From an uncultured Methanomethylovorans sp. (GTDB lineage Archaea > Halobacteriota > Methanosarcinia > Methanosarcinales > Methanosarcinaceae): a DNA stretch of 64,000 nt. Below the pieces are notes generated by a model, which was given only the letters and a program-made list of their open reading frames with translations, was not told the origin of the DNA and ran no database searches. Of the stretch, positions 16,954 through 24,767 are shown one piece after another (the first letter of the stretch is position 1; the number at the start of each line of letters is the position of its first letter). Location: the NCBI RefSeq assembly GCF_963678545.1, contig NZ_OY782870.1, positions 2,046,001-2,110,000 on the forward strand, given 5' to 3'. Position numbers and translations under genes: made by a program.

Positions 16954-19017
16954 TCAGATGTACGTGTAGTTGTAGGATAGTACCAGTGGAGAGAGGGTTG
17001 CTTTGGATATCTTGTCTGTTGGCTGGTATCCGCCAAGATCGAACAGCATTACATCCCTGCAACAAGATGTACTTCTTCCGATGTTTAGATAAGTTCTTGC
17101 GGAAAGCACACTGCCTGGAAATGATTCACGCAGCCTGTTGTCATGGGATGCTGTGTATGAGACAGTTGTTTCCTGGCTCGTGGCAGGTGAGGTTTCAACA
17201 TAAAGGATGGTAAGGCCTCTTTCCTTATTGGCTATGTATACATGATCACCGGATACAGTAACAGGTCCACTGATCGTGCTGCTATTATAAGTTCCTGCAA
17301 ACTGCGGAGAAAACGGATCGCTGATATCCAGAATGGTAAGGCCATTACCACCTACCACGTATGCATAATTGCCTGAAATAGCAATATAAGAAGCACCAGC
17401 AGTATCGTAACTACCTGTAAGCTTCGGGTCTGAAGGATCACTGACATCCAGGATAAGAACATCGTCAGCAGCCAGGTATGCATGATTGCCTGATATGGCA
17501 ACATCGGACACAGCAGTCGGATAACTGCTTACAAGGACCGGAGAGGATGTATCACTGATGTCCAGAATAGAAAGTTCGAAATCATGGAGCACATAGGCAT
17601 AATTACCCGATACCACAATATTCTGAGTATAATTTTCAGGGCCATAGTCGCCGATATATTGTGGTGATGATGGATCATTGATGTCCAAAATGTAAAGACC
17701 GGGGAAACCTACACCCACAAATGCATGATTTCCTTCTACGTCAATACCTATTCCATTATCAGCAAAAAGACCGGCACTTCCAGTGAGGGCTGGTACTGCC
17801 GGATCTGTGACATCTACAATGCTAACGACAACAGAATCACTACCACCGCTTGCTACGTATGCATAATTACCCTGTACGTCAATTTCATCTGCTCCCTCTA
17901 TATCATATTTGCCTGCATATACTGGAGAAGACGGGTCACTAATATCTGCGATCGTAAGACCGTTATAACTGGCCACGTATGCATAATTGCCTGATACGCT
18001 GACATCCCGTGCCCAATCTCCATTATAATAGTTGCTCACATGTGCTGGCACTGAAGGATTGCCGATATCCACGATCTCAAGGCCGGAGCCAGCTATGTAC
18101 GCATGATCTCCTGCCATAGCAAAATTATTTGTATTACCAACTGTGGCATAAGTACTCACAAGGTCTGGTGATTCCGGGTCAGTGATATCTATAATGGAAA
18201 AGCTGTTATATTCCCCTCCATAAGCGTAATTTCCCGACACTGTTATACGGGTATATCCAATCCCATTTTCCGTAACATAGCTTCCTGCAAGGACTGGTGA
18301 AGAAGGGTCTGCAACATTTAGAATAGTGAGGCCTTTGTAGGCATCGGCCACATACGCATAATTGCCTGATACGGCAACATCAAGTGCATAGATTCCATTC
18401 TCATTATAAACGCCTACAAGTTGTGGTGATGGACCACTTATATCCAATATGATAAGACTACCAGCAGCTATGTATGCATAGTTCCCTGATATGGCAATAC
18501 CATCTGCATTACCCTGGCCGGAAACATCATAATTTGCTGCAAGGGTTGGCGTCGATGGATCACTGATATCTATGATCTGAAGATTTCCCGGGAACTGATT
18601 AGTTACATAGGCATATTGGCCTGATACGACAACAGAATAAGCAGGAGTGTCATAAATACTTGCATAAGTGCCTATAAGTTCCGGTGATGCCGGATCACTG
18701 ATATCTACTATACTAAGGCCACTTCTGCCATCTCCTATATACGCATAGCCTCCAGAGACAGTAATGGCACTGACTACTGATGGAGTAATTATTCTTCCTA
18801 CTTCAGATGGCTTATTGATGTCAGCGATATTGAGCACAACGAGATCCTGCCCCTGTCCTAGATAGGCGTGATCACCGACGACTTCAACAGCGTATGCATT
18901 TCCTCCAAAGTCACTGAGAAACTCTACATTTACATCATCTGCTGAGCAGACTCCTGTAAGTATGATTATAAACATTACTATTTGAAGAAAAATGGATTTA
19001 TTTAATTTTATTTGCAT
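16954..19017 (-). CDS. secreted LVIVD-repeat beta-propeller protein, C-terminus truncated by frameshift
   Basis: The product is about 687 residues from ATG 19017, which has GTAGGTGG just upstream. A signal peptide (FLQIVMFIIILTGVCSADD) is followed by about 14 tandem LVIVD repeats of some 42 residues, with the pattern VSGNYAYVA...GLTILDISDPSSP, which fold as beta-propeller blades. From about residue 615 (SYTASHDNRLRESFPGS) a DNRLRE domain begins, as in Methanosarcina surface-layer and disaggregatase-like proteins. It is cut short after about 75 residues by a frameshift, ending as SYNYTYI. The protein would be exported; lacking a complete C-terminal domain it may be poorly anchored or non-functional. 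The 5' part is intact. Confidence 0.82.
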   Translation of the reverse strand: MQIKLNKSIFLQIVMFIIILTGVCSADDVNVEFLSDFGGNAYAVEVVGDHAYLGQGQDLVVLNIADINKPSEVGRIITPSVVSAITVSGGYAYIGDGRSGLSIVDISDPASPELIGTYASIYDTPAYSVVVSGQYAYVTNQFPGNLQIIDISDPSTPTLAANYDVSGQGNADGIAISGNYAYIAAGSLIILDISGPSPQLVGVYNENGIYALDVAVSGNYAYVADAYKGLTILNVADPSSPVLAGSYVTENGIGYTRITVSGNYAYGGEYNSFSIIDITDPESPDLVSTYATVGNTNNFAMAGDHAYIAGSGLEIVDIGNPSVPAHVSNYYNGDWARDVSVSGNYAYVASYNGLTIADISDPSSPVYAGKYDIEGADEIDVQGNYAYVASGGSDSVVVSIVDVTDPAVPALTGSAGLFADNGIGIDVEGNHAFVGVGFPGLYILDINDPSSPQYIGDYGPENYTQNIVVSGNYAYVLHDFELSILDISDTSSPVLVSSYPTAVSDVAISGNHAYLAADDVLILDVSDPSDPKLTGSYDTAGASYIAISGNYAYVVGGNGLTILDISDPFSPQFAGTYNSSTISGPVTVSGDHVYIANKERGLTILYVETSPATSQETTVSYTASHDNRLRESFPGSVLSARTYLNIGRSTSCCRDVMLFDLGGYQPTDKISKATLSPLVLSYNYTYI

Positions 19018-19130
19018 TTGTACCACCTACTCTACAAATGAGAGGGGATCCGGATGGGTGTTATTATTAGATAGTAAACAGTAGTTAGTGCCGATACTGT
19101 GTATGAAAACAAGAATCTTCAATGAAACAA
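19018..19130. other. upstream region of the LVIVD gene
   Basis: This short AT-rich leader of the surface-protein gene contains TATTATTAGATAG near 19062. The MITE-like element begins at its far end. Confidence 0.3.
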
Positions 19131-19263
19131 TGGCTCTGTAGAATACCTATCAAAATCAATATCTACAGCCAGAAAGAGTTGTTTTCTAACGATACCTAAG
19201 AAACATTTGAGAAAAATCTCAATTCTGTTTCTTGCTTGAATATCGAGGATTTCTACAGAGCCA
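19131..19263. mobile_element. MITE-like element, 13-bp perfect terminal inverted repeats, 6-bp target duplication
   Basis: TGGCTCTGTAGAA (19131-19143) is the exact reverse complement of TTCTACAGAGCCA (19251-19263). The 133-bp element is flanked on both sides by AAACAA (19125-19130 and 19264-19269), the expected trace of insertion. It encodes nothing. The ends are reminiscent of IS5-like transposons, which is inference; no transposase is in the window. Confidence 0.75.
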
Positions 19264-19291
19264 AAACAACACTATTAGCTGGAGGATCCCA

Positions 19292-19447
19292 TCACAGGAT
19301 AAATGTTACTATTGCCAGTATTACAAAGATTATCACAAGCCACCTTGCGACCTCCATCGAAAATCCAGCAATTCCACGCGCTCCCAATACATAGGCAATA
19401 AAAGCCAGTATCAGGAATGTAATAGCCAATCCTATCAAACCTGCCAT
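19292..19447 (-). CDS. DUF1328 small membrane protein (YtjA/UPF0391-like)
   Basis: The minus-strand ATG at 19447 follows AAGGAGTGGTAGGT and opens a 51-codon frame ending in TGA. The peptide has two hydrophobic spans ([20 protein letters not shown] and [16 protein letters not shown]) joined by [14 protein letters not shown], which matches DUF1328 in length, spacing and the central G..GIAG motif. These small membrane proteins are common in envelope-stress regulons of bacteria. Here it neighbours YihY and CsbD genes of similar stress association. It is convergent on the MITE. Confidence 0.82.
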   Translation of the reverse strand: MAGLIGLAITFLILAFIAYVLGARGIAGFSMEVARWLVIIFVILAIVTFIL

Positions 19448-19658
19448 ACCTACCACTCCTTGTAAATTCACACTATATTTCTAATAGTATACAAATGTAC
19501 TTATACGTTAGTATTTGATTGAAGAGCTTCGTTAAAAGAAACTCTCAAATTAGTCCCCAAGACCCCTACTCTAATTTTAGATCCTCATCAGCCACCCTTC
19601 TAAAACGTAATTTGCAAAAAAGAGTTTTGTGAGGTTTTACCCCTAAGATTGGAGGAAA

Positions 19659-19672
19659 GGAGGAATTCCTCC
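19659..19672. repeat. 14-bp perfect palindrome after charged-protein gene
   Basis: GGAGGAATTCCTCC is a perfect palindrome just past the end of the minus-strand gene 19687-19968. It may be a short terminator or a binding site; no U-run follows on the minus strand. Confidence 0.35.
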
Positions 19673-19686
19673 ATATAATGGATCTT

Positions 19687-19968
19687 TTATTCTTTCTTAG
19701 ATTCCAAATCGACACTCTTCAGGGGTTCATCTGGAGTGACATTCTTCAGCTTATCCTTAGATCCCATGACATTCTCCAGATCATCCTTAGATTCTACCTT
19801 AGATTCCAAAGTGGTATCCTTTTTTAGATCTGCTGCTGCTTTCTTTATTTCTTCTGCAGCATTCATGTTGCCACTCTCAGTCTTAGTCTTCAGATCATCC
19901 TTAGATTCTAAAGTGACGTTCTTTTTTACATCTTCTGCTGCTTTCTTTATTTCTTCTGCTGCTTTCAT
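19687..19968 (-). CDS. low-complexity charged protein with AAEEIKKAA repeats
   Basis: This protein of about 93 residues starts at ATG 19968 (MKAAEEIKKAAED), with GGGAGTGG five bases upstream. It is built almost entirely of Lys, Glu, Asp, Ala, Ser and Thr. The unit AAEEIKKAA.D.KK.TLESKDDL occurs twice, followed by shorter LESK/KDDL repeats. It should be highly soluble and helical or disordered, somewhat like LEA or CsbD-type stress proteins, but I recognise no family. The leader (GGACTGGGAGTGG) matches that of the next gene, and the LESK..DLK wording is shared, so the two are paralogs or share repeat origin. Confidence 0.6.
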   Translation of the reverse strand: MKAAEEIKKAAEDVKKNVTLESKDDLKTKTESGNMNAAEEIKKAAADLKKDTTLESKVESKDDLENVMGSKDKLKNVTPDEPLKSVDLESKKE

Positions 19969-20004
19969 GTTAACCACTCCCAGTCCAATGTACAGATGAA
20001 TCTC

Positions 20005-20193
20005 TCATTCATTCTTAGATTCCGAAGTGACATCCTTCAGGTCATCTGAAGTGATCTTCTTCAGATCATTCTTAGATTCCGAAGTGACATCCTTCAGGTC
20101 ATCTGAAGTGATCTTCTTCAGATCATTCTTAGATTCCAAAGTGACATTCTTCAGGTCATCTGGAACGACCTTCTTCAATTGTTCTTCTTTCAT
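20005..20193 (-). CDS. small charged protein with 57-bp tandem repeats
   Basis: This 62-residue protein starts at ATG 20193 (MKEEQLKKVV), preceded by GGGGAGTGG. After a short head it consists of the 19-residue unit DLKKITSDDLKDVTSESKN, two nearly perfect copies plus a diverged first copy (DLKNVTLESKN). It is very hydrophilic. It shares its leader and the LESK/DLK pattern with the neighbouring gene 19687-19968. The upstream region is copy 2 of the duplicated three-dyad element, which likely contains its promoter. The function is unknown; a stress-protective role is a guess from composition. Confidence 0.55.
   Translation of the reverse strand: MKEEQLKKVVPDDLKNVTLESKNDLKKITSDDLKDVTSESKNDLKKITSDDLKDVTSESKNE
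20013..20148. repeat. 57-bp tandem repeat inside the charged-protein gene
   Basis: A 57-bp unit beginning CATTCTTAGATTCCGAAGTG occurs twice with essentially no change (from about 20020), and a third diverged partial copy follows. The period is a multiple of three, so copy-number change keeps the frame. Confidence 0.7.
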
Positions 20194-20198
20194 GTTGC

Positions 20199-20339
20199 CA
20201 CTCCCCAGTCCGCACACATTTCAATTGAGACAGACATTTCGTTCTCAATCTAATTTAATATATGTTGTTTGTCTACTTAACATAAATGTAATAAAACATT
20301 ACACCTGATATCAAATTATAAAAGCATTATAATTTTCAA
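20199..20339. repeat. duplicated intergenic element, copy 2 (three dyads, probable promoter)
   Basis: This is the second copy of the element at 12157-12297. On the minus strand it reads from the AT-rich dyads through TGTAAT-GTTTT-ATTACA and AACATATATTAAATTAG (TATA-like) to the leader GGACTGGGGAGTGG and the ATG at 20193. The strict conservation of the dyads over 120 bases suggests binding sites or RNA structure. Confidence 0.65.
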
Positions 20340-20344
20340 TAACG

Positions 20345-20656
20345 TTAATAGAGTTCGTTCTTATGAGCAGAAAAACCTGTGAAAAGGTACAGAATTTGGT
20401 GAATATCCCTTCCCGATAAAAAAGTTTCGTTATCATATGCAATCTGCTCCTCTATCACCCTGAGAAGAATATCTAATTCTTTAAGGGAGATATTAGACTC
20501 TTTGTTAGAAAACTCTATGAAAAGAGCAGAGGAGATATATGACTCGTAGGTAGGTCAGAAATGACCAGGTTATTCCTACAGGAAGATATTTTGCATGAGA
20601 TCATCGTTTCAATACATCCTATCCTCCTGGGTGATGTGATACTCCTTTTTGATCAT
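20345..20656 (-). pseudogene. frame-broken conserved-looking protein, about 105 codons
   Basis: The minus strand from ATG 20656 reads MIKKEYHITQEDR. It then needs a frame change to read CIETMISCKISSCRNNLV and ISDLPT, and a second change to read YESYISSALFIEFSNKES and LKELDILLRVIEEQIAYDN, ending GFSAHKNELY-stop at 20345. The three pieces join head to tail like one soluble protein with two indels. I cannot name the family. It lies just downstream of yihY copy 1, possibly its former operon partner. A non-coding stretch remains an alternative. Confidence 0.5.
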
Positions 20657-20674
20657 GTGAGAATAGAGACTAAC

Positions 20675-21523
20675 TTAAAGCTTTTTGGAACCTGCTAAGT
20701 ATTGTGAATAAACTTTAGTGAACTCAGCTCCAATGGTTACGACAATGGAACTATAATAGATCCATAGTAATAGAACAATTACGGATCCAATGATACCATA
20801 GATCGAATTAATATCGCTATGTATCACATACAATCCCATAGTATATTTCCCAATGGTAATCAGGATAGCAGTCATCACAGAACCAGTTATCACGCATTTC
20901 AGGCCCAGATCAATGTCTGGTAATACAAGATATACAAAAATAAAAAACATCACAAGAACCACAAAAGCTGCAATAGGTCCTGCATACTGAAAAACACCAA
21001 AAAATGGCAGATATGCATGTAATACTTTTGAACTTGTGAACATCAGAGCTTCTATCAAAGTACTGAACGCGATCAATCCACCAAAAACAATTACGGTTAT
21101 GGTTGAAATCGAAACATCTTTCAGAAAATTCCGGGCAAATTTTCCTTTTGCCAGTGGAACATTCCATATTCTATACAGGAAGTTCTTGAATTGCCTGAAC
21201 ACATTGCCTGCACCCCACATAAGAAGAAGAAGGCCTGTTAATGCAGTTAAAGAAAGAGAACTTGTAGCAGGCATGTTTGTAAGAAAAGCCTTTAATTCTT
21301 CAATGATACTTGCATCAACAATTCCTCCCATATACTCTATAATATTATCCTGAACTTGTCCGGAGGCAAAAAATATGCTTCCCACAGACATGGAGAAGAG
21401 GAGAATGGCGGGTAAACTCAAAAGAAAATAAAATGACAGGGCTGCACTATCAATTATGGAGTTGTTTTCTATCCAATCCTTTAATGTGGTGACTGCAAGT
21501 TCCTTGACCATTCCAATATTCAT
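20675..21523 (-). CDS. YihY/BrkB family membrane protein, copy 1
   Basis: This 282-residue protein has six hydrophobic spans and the family pattern SAALSFYFLLSLPAILL, LLLMWGAGNVFRQFKNFL, FGGLIAFSTLIEAL, YLVLPDIDLGLK and LLLWIYYSSIVVTIGAEFTKVY. The family (YihY, once called ribonuclease BN) is now seen as a membrane protein of unclear role, probably in transport or envelope function. Its close paralog lies at 24768-25640 on the same strand, differing mainly in the N-terminus and a C-terminal extension. It starts at ATG 21523. Confidence 0.87.
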   Translation of the reverse strand: MNIGMVKELAVTTLKDWIENNSIIDSAALSFYFLLSLPAILLFSMSVGSIFFASGQVQDNIIEYMGGIVDASIIEELKAFLTNMPATSSLSLTALTGLLLLMWGAGNVFRQFKNFLYRIWNVPLAKGKFARNFLKDVSISTITVIVFGGLIAFSTLIEALMFTSSKVLHAYLPFFGVFQYAGPIAAFVVLVMFFIFVYLVLPDIDLGLKCVITGSVMTAILITIGKYTMGLYVIHSDINSIYGIIGSVIVLLLWIYYSSIVVTIGAEFTKVYSQYLAGSKKL

Positions 21524-21804
21524 CCATCACATGTATGTTTTTATGCAGTATATGCTTTGCTAAAAGAAACTTACAAATTAGAAACAAAATCCTAAAAGAC
21601 AAATTGATACCATCTCAATAAATTAAACAATTAGGCGAAGGTCTTAAGGATGAGTATCGCATTATAGTAATAGTAGTGTAAAGTGGGGTATCACGGCAGT
21701 AATGCCGACAATTCTCTTAATTCTTCGGTTCACATCTTTTGAAAAGATGCCATGGCTGTGATAATTCTCCAAGATTCAGACAAGACTTTAGAAAGGGGAG
21801 TAAC
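21524..21804. other. divergent promoter region between yihY copy 1 and csbD
   Basis: About 280 AT-rich bases hold the start regions of both genes. GAAAGGGGAG before the csbD ATG is its ribosome binding site. Otherwise nothing distinctive was seen. Confidence 0.35.
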
Positions 21805-21984
21805 ATGAAAACAAGCACAACGGATAAAGTGGAAGGAACGATCCACAAAATGAAGGGAGAGGTCAAGGAGACCGTGGGACAAATCACAAATGATCCCTAC
21901 CTGGAAGCTGAAGGTACGATTGAAAAGGCAGAAGGCAAGACACAAGAAAAGGTAGGTCAAATCAAGAAGGTCCTGGGAAAGTAA
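21805..21984 (+). CDS. CsbD family stress protein
   Basis: This 59-residue hydrophilic protein (MKTSTTDKVEGTIHKMKGE...) has the duplicated CsbD pattern: KVEGTIHKMKGEVKETVGQIT followed by EAEGTIEKAEGKTQEKVGQIK. CsbD proteins are abundant general-stress proteins in bacteria, with unknown biochemical role. The chosen start ATG 21805 follows GAAAGGGGAGTAAC; a longer frame from 21739 lacks a site. A strong terminator follows, so it is a single-gene unit. Neighbours (YihY, DUF1328, charged proteins) fit a stress or envelope island. Confidence 0.88.
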   Translation: MKTSTTDKVEGTIHKMKGEVKETVGQITNDPYLEAEGTIEKAEGKTQEKVGQIKKVLGK

Positions 21985-21997
21985 AAAAAGATATTAT

Positions 21998-22022
21998 GCA
22001 CCTGCATTCAGGTGCCTTTTTC
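21998..22022 (+). terminator. stem-loop and T-run after csbD
   Basis: GCACCTG (21998-22004) pairs exactly with CAGGTGC (22009-22015) around CATT and is followed by CTTTTT, 14 bases after the csbD stop. Confidence 0.8.
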
Positions 22023-22202
22023 CTTAGAGGTCTGATTGTCCCGGATTGCGAATTTGATATATCTCTCTTTGGGAACACACTGGTTGAACAATCAATCATA
22101 CTGGCCCTGCAGAACCGATGTATCTGTTTTTATAAATATATTGGGGTGCTGCTTTCGGTTTTAAGCAAAATCCCAAATATTGACATGAGTTATAGATTTT
22201 AA

Positions 22203-22218
22203 GGCTCTCTACAGAGCC
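22203..22218. repeat. short hairpin resembling fused ends of the 19131 element
   Basis: GGCTCT-CTAC-AGAGCC at 22203-22218. CTACAGAGCC is identical to the right end of the MITE at 19131-19263, and GGCTCT to its left end. It may be an internal deletion derivative or a footprint. It sits 59 bases before the SDR gene; the gap 22023-22276 holds nothing else I can name. Confidence 0.35.
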
Positions 22219-22276
22219 GCATTCTTAATTGTTAAAGAGCAAATGTAATCAAAATATAAATGGGGGTAAGTAGTGT

Positions 22277-23047
22277 ATGGTTAATAATTTATTTGATCTA
22301 AGTGGTAAGGTTGCAATTGTAACCGGTGCCTCTGGTGGATTGGGAGTTAAGTTTACTAAGGCATTAGCTAGTGCCGGAGCAAATATTACTATTGCAGCAA
22401 GAAGAGTTGAGAAGTTAGAAACACTTAAGGTAGAACTGGAGAAAATTGGCATAAAGTGTCTCACAGTAAAGTGCGATGTTTTAATAGAAGATGACGTAAT
22501 AAATGTAGTTGAACGCACAGTTAAAAAATTTGGTAAAATAGATATTCTGGTAAATAATGCAGGGACCGCTTCTTTTACATCGGCGGAAGATGTAACCAAA
22601 GAAGAATGGGATAACGTACTTAACACAAATCTTAGAGGTACATTTTTCTTCGCAAAACACGCTGCCAGGAAGATGAAAGAACGTAATTACGGAAGAATAA
22701 TAAACATAGCTTCAATGTATGGTGTAATTGGAAATATGCAAAATCCACTCTCTTCTTATCATGCATCAAAAGGAGGAGTAATGAACCTTACAAAAGCACT
22801 GGCAGGCGAGTGGGCACAATACGGAATTACTGTTAATGCTATAGGACCAGGATTCTTTGAATCTGAGATGACAAAGGATCTCGTTTCTGATGCTAGCTTT
22901 AAGGATTTCGTTCGATCAAGATGTCCTATGAAACGAATAGGTAAACCGGGCGAGATGGATGGTTTATTAATATACCTTGCATCTGACAATTCTAGTTATT
23001 TGACAGGGCAACACATTTGTGTTGATGGAGGATGGACTGCTGTATAA
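22277..23047 (+). CDS. SDR family oxidoreductase
   Basis: This 256-residue classical short-chain dehydrogenase has the NAD(P)-binding motif TGASGGLG (residues 16-23), NNAG in the middle, the catalytic Ser-Tyr-Lys triad region (INIASMYG ... YHASKGG) and a C-terminal TGQHICVDGGW. The Arg-rich end of beta-2 (AARRVEKLE) suggests NADP(H). It is most similar to 3-oxoacyl-ACP reductase or glucose dehydrogenase types, but the substrate cannot be read. ATG 22277 follows GGGGGTAAG. It is a single gene with no obvious partner, possibly of bacterial origin. Confidence 0.88.
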   Translation: MVNNLFDLSGKVAIVTGASGGLGVKFTKALASAGANITIAARRVEKLETLKVELEKIGIKCLTVKCDVLIEDDVINVVERTVKKFGKIDILVNNAGTASFTSAEDVTKEEWDNVLNTNLRGTFFFAKHAARKMKERNYGRIINIASMYGVIGNMQNPLSSYHASKGGVMNLTKALAGEWAQYGITVNAIGPGFFESEMTKDLVSDASFKDFVRSRCPMKRIGKPGEMDGLLIYLASDNSSYLTGQHICVDGGWTAV

Positions 23048-23467
23048 TAATTAAATGTTTAAATAAAGTTTCAATAAGTTTTTTCAAATGATATCTTCAA
23101 ACTGTTTTTAAAAGCAGATTTATTTAAGAAGCTGATGATTTTGACATCTTAAGTAAAGTTTTGGAGATTGTCATACAAAAAACCATTCGAGGTCTTACTT
23201 TATAGACATAATGTGTGGACCTCTTTCAAAACATCCCTCACACCTTTTTCCAAGGTGACATGAAACATGCAATATATATTATCTCATTCTGATTACTTGG
23301 CACCCACACACAAACAATTAATAGTTAGATCCCAATCTACTCAATTGTGCAGGAGATACAGCCTACAGCTAATGTAAATAGAGTAATTGCTGAGGCAAAT
23401 AAGTATTTAGGAACACTATAATGGTACTTTTTAACTTCATGCTCCATCATCTCCTATCTAAGTATAG
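23048..23467. other. intergenic stretch with a possible extra pseudogene fragment
   Basis: It is mostly AT-rich and non-coding. At about 23350-23420 the plus strand reads QEIQPTANVNRVIAEANKYL and then GTL-stop, which looks like coding sequence in a different frame from the S16 remnant that follows. It could be its upstream part or a separate fragment. Confidence 0.35.
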
Positions 23468-23896
23468 ACTTTGTATCCTATTTTTGAAATAATATTTAGT
23501 ATAACTGCAGTAGGTGAGATAACCGTAGTTGACGGACCTAGTGCCGGTACACTGATGACACTGATAATGATATAATCTATAAGCCATAAGCAATTGAATG
23601 ATACTGTCACTCTGACAGGAACCATCGATCAATATGGTCACGTAGGTGCAATTGGTGGTGTACTGGAAAAAGCTCAGGCTACAAAAGATGGTGGTAAGCA
23701 ACTATTCCTGCTACCAAGGGAGAATAGCGAACTTGTACAATATACTTATGTTGAAAAAAACATAGGCGGTTTTTCCATAATCGAGAGAATACCAGAGATC
23801 ATTGATGCAAAACCGTATATTGAAGAAAATATAGGAATCCGCGTTGAGTATGTTGATTCCATAGAAGATGTCATGCAGTATGCCTTTGCTAATTAA
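23468..23896 (+). pseudogene. remnant of a Lon-type (S16) protease domain
   Basis: The frame reads ITAVGEITVVDGPSAGTLMT, which contains the catalytic Ser motif of S16 peptidases. It is then broken by TAA at 23573-23575 and continues in frame as SISHKQLNDTVTLTGTIDQY, GHVGAIGGVLEKAQATKDGG and KQLFLLPRENS (catalytic Lys region), ending at 23896. No start codon or ATPase domain is upstream; a TAG ends the frame at 23465. Archaeal secreted proteins with only the S16 domain exist, and this looks like a decayed one with a nonsense codon between Ser and Lys. Residues after the stop alone could not form the active site. Confidence 0.72.
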
Positions 23897-23932
23897 AAGT
23901 GCATACCCCATACTAAAAAGAATTTATATTGG

Positions 23933-24256
23933 TTACTGGAGATATTCATCCCTGCGGGGTGAAAAGACTTCAATGGCAACTGAATCTTCAAGGATTTCAG
24001 CACAGTGCAGAACACCGCCTGGAATATTCCACGAGTCTCCGGGCACCACTTCGTAAGATTCATTACCTATAGATAAGATCATCCTTCCTGAAACAAGATA
24101 ACCTGTCTGCTCATGAATATGTTCATGTGAAGGCAGGATGCTTCCTTTATTCAACCTGAATTCTGTCATCAGAGTATGTTCTCCATAAACAACTGTTTTC
24201 ATGCTTATTCCGGGAAGCACTTCACGATATCCATTTGCATCGCTTTTACAGAACAT
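23933..24256 (-). CDS. cupin domain protein
   Basis: This 107-residue single-domain cupin has motif 1 SHEHIHEQTGYLVSGRM (metal-ligand histidines and Glu) and motif 2 PGDSWNIPGGVLHCAEI. A small jelly-roll protein of this kind binds a metal and often a small carboxylate or sugar, and may act as an enzyme or sensor. It lies 39 bases downstream of the VOC protein gene on the same strand, so the two are likely co-transcribed. The specific function is unknown. Confidence 0.85.
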   Translation of the reverse strand: MFCKSDANGYREVLPGISMKTVVYGEHTLMTEFRLNKGSILPSHEHIHEQTGYLVSGRMILSIGNESYEVVPGDSWNIPGGVLHCAEILEDSVAIEVFSPRRDEYLQ

Positions 24257-24295
24257 GGACTAGAAAAGGTAAATCTCAGGTATTAATCTTACCAC

Positions 24296-24661
24296 TCACT
24301 TTGCTTCCGGATTATCTTCCCATAGACCAAAAGTATTATTTTCTGTATCCAGACACACTGCAAGGTAACCCATCCCTGGCACAGCCATCTTGGGAACAAT
24401 GTTCTTTCCTCCCAATGCCTCCACTTTTATGATATATTCGTCAACAGAAGATACACCTACATAAGTTGTTATCTTCTGATCACCCTGCCTTTTTCCAATG
24501 CCACCACCCGGACCATCAGCACCATCCAGTCCCTTGGTATGCACCATATAATATTCGAATTCATTATTCAGTTCGATGTTCCAATCAAAAAGCTTTGAAT
24601 AGAACTTGCTTGCCCTTTCCGGATCATCTGCCGGAATATCTAGATGAACTATTGTTGGCAT
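24296..24661 (-). CDS. VOC (glyoxalase/bleomycin-resistance) family protein
   Basis: This 121-residue protein from ATG 24661 (MPTIVHLDIPADDPERA), with TGGAGTGG upstream, has the paired beta-alpha-beta-beta-beta modules typical of VOC proteins: FYSKLFDWNIE, GGGIGKRQG, VDEYIIKVEALGGKN and the end DTENNTFGLWEDN. It is closest in pattern to the small CFP-30/YdcF-like VOC group found next to stress genes. The metal ligands are only partly evident, so an enzymatic role is unsure. It is upstream of the cupin gene on the same strand. Confidence 0.85.
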   Translation of the reverse strand: MPTIVHLDIPADDPERASKFYSKLFDWNIELNNEFEYYMVHTKGLDGADGPGGGIGKRQGDQKITTYVGVSSVDEYIIKVEALGGKNIVPKMAVPGMGYLAVCLDTENNTFGLWEDNPEAK

Positions 24662-24767
24662 GAAACCACTCCAAATTAATGTTATATACAAAATGATTTA
24701 AGTTTATGCCCATACAAATCATATAGAAGTGAAATTTGGAGTATCTGGATTTTGAACGCTAGTTGGT

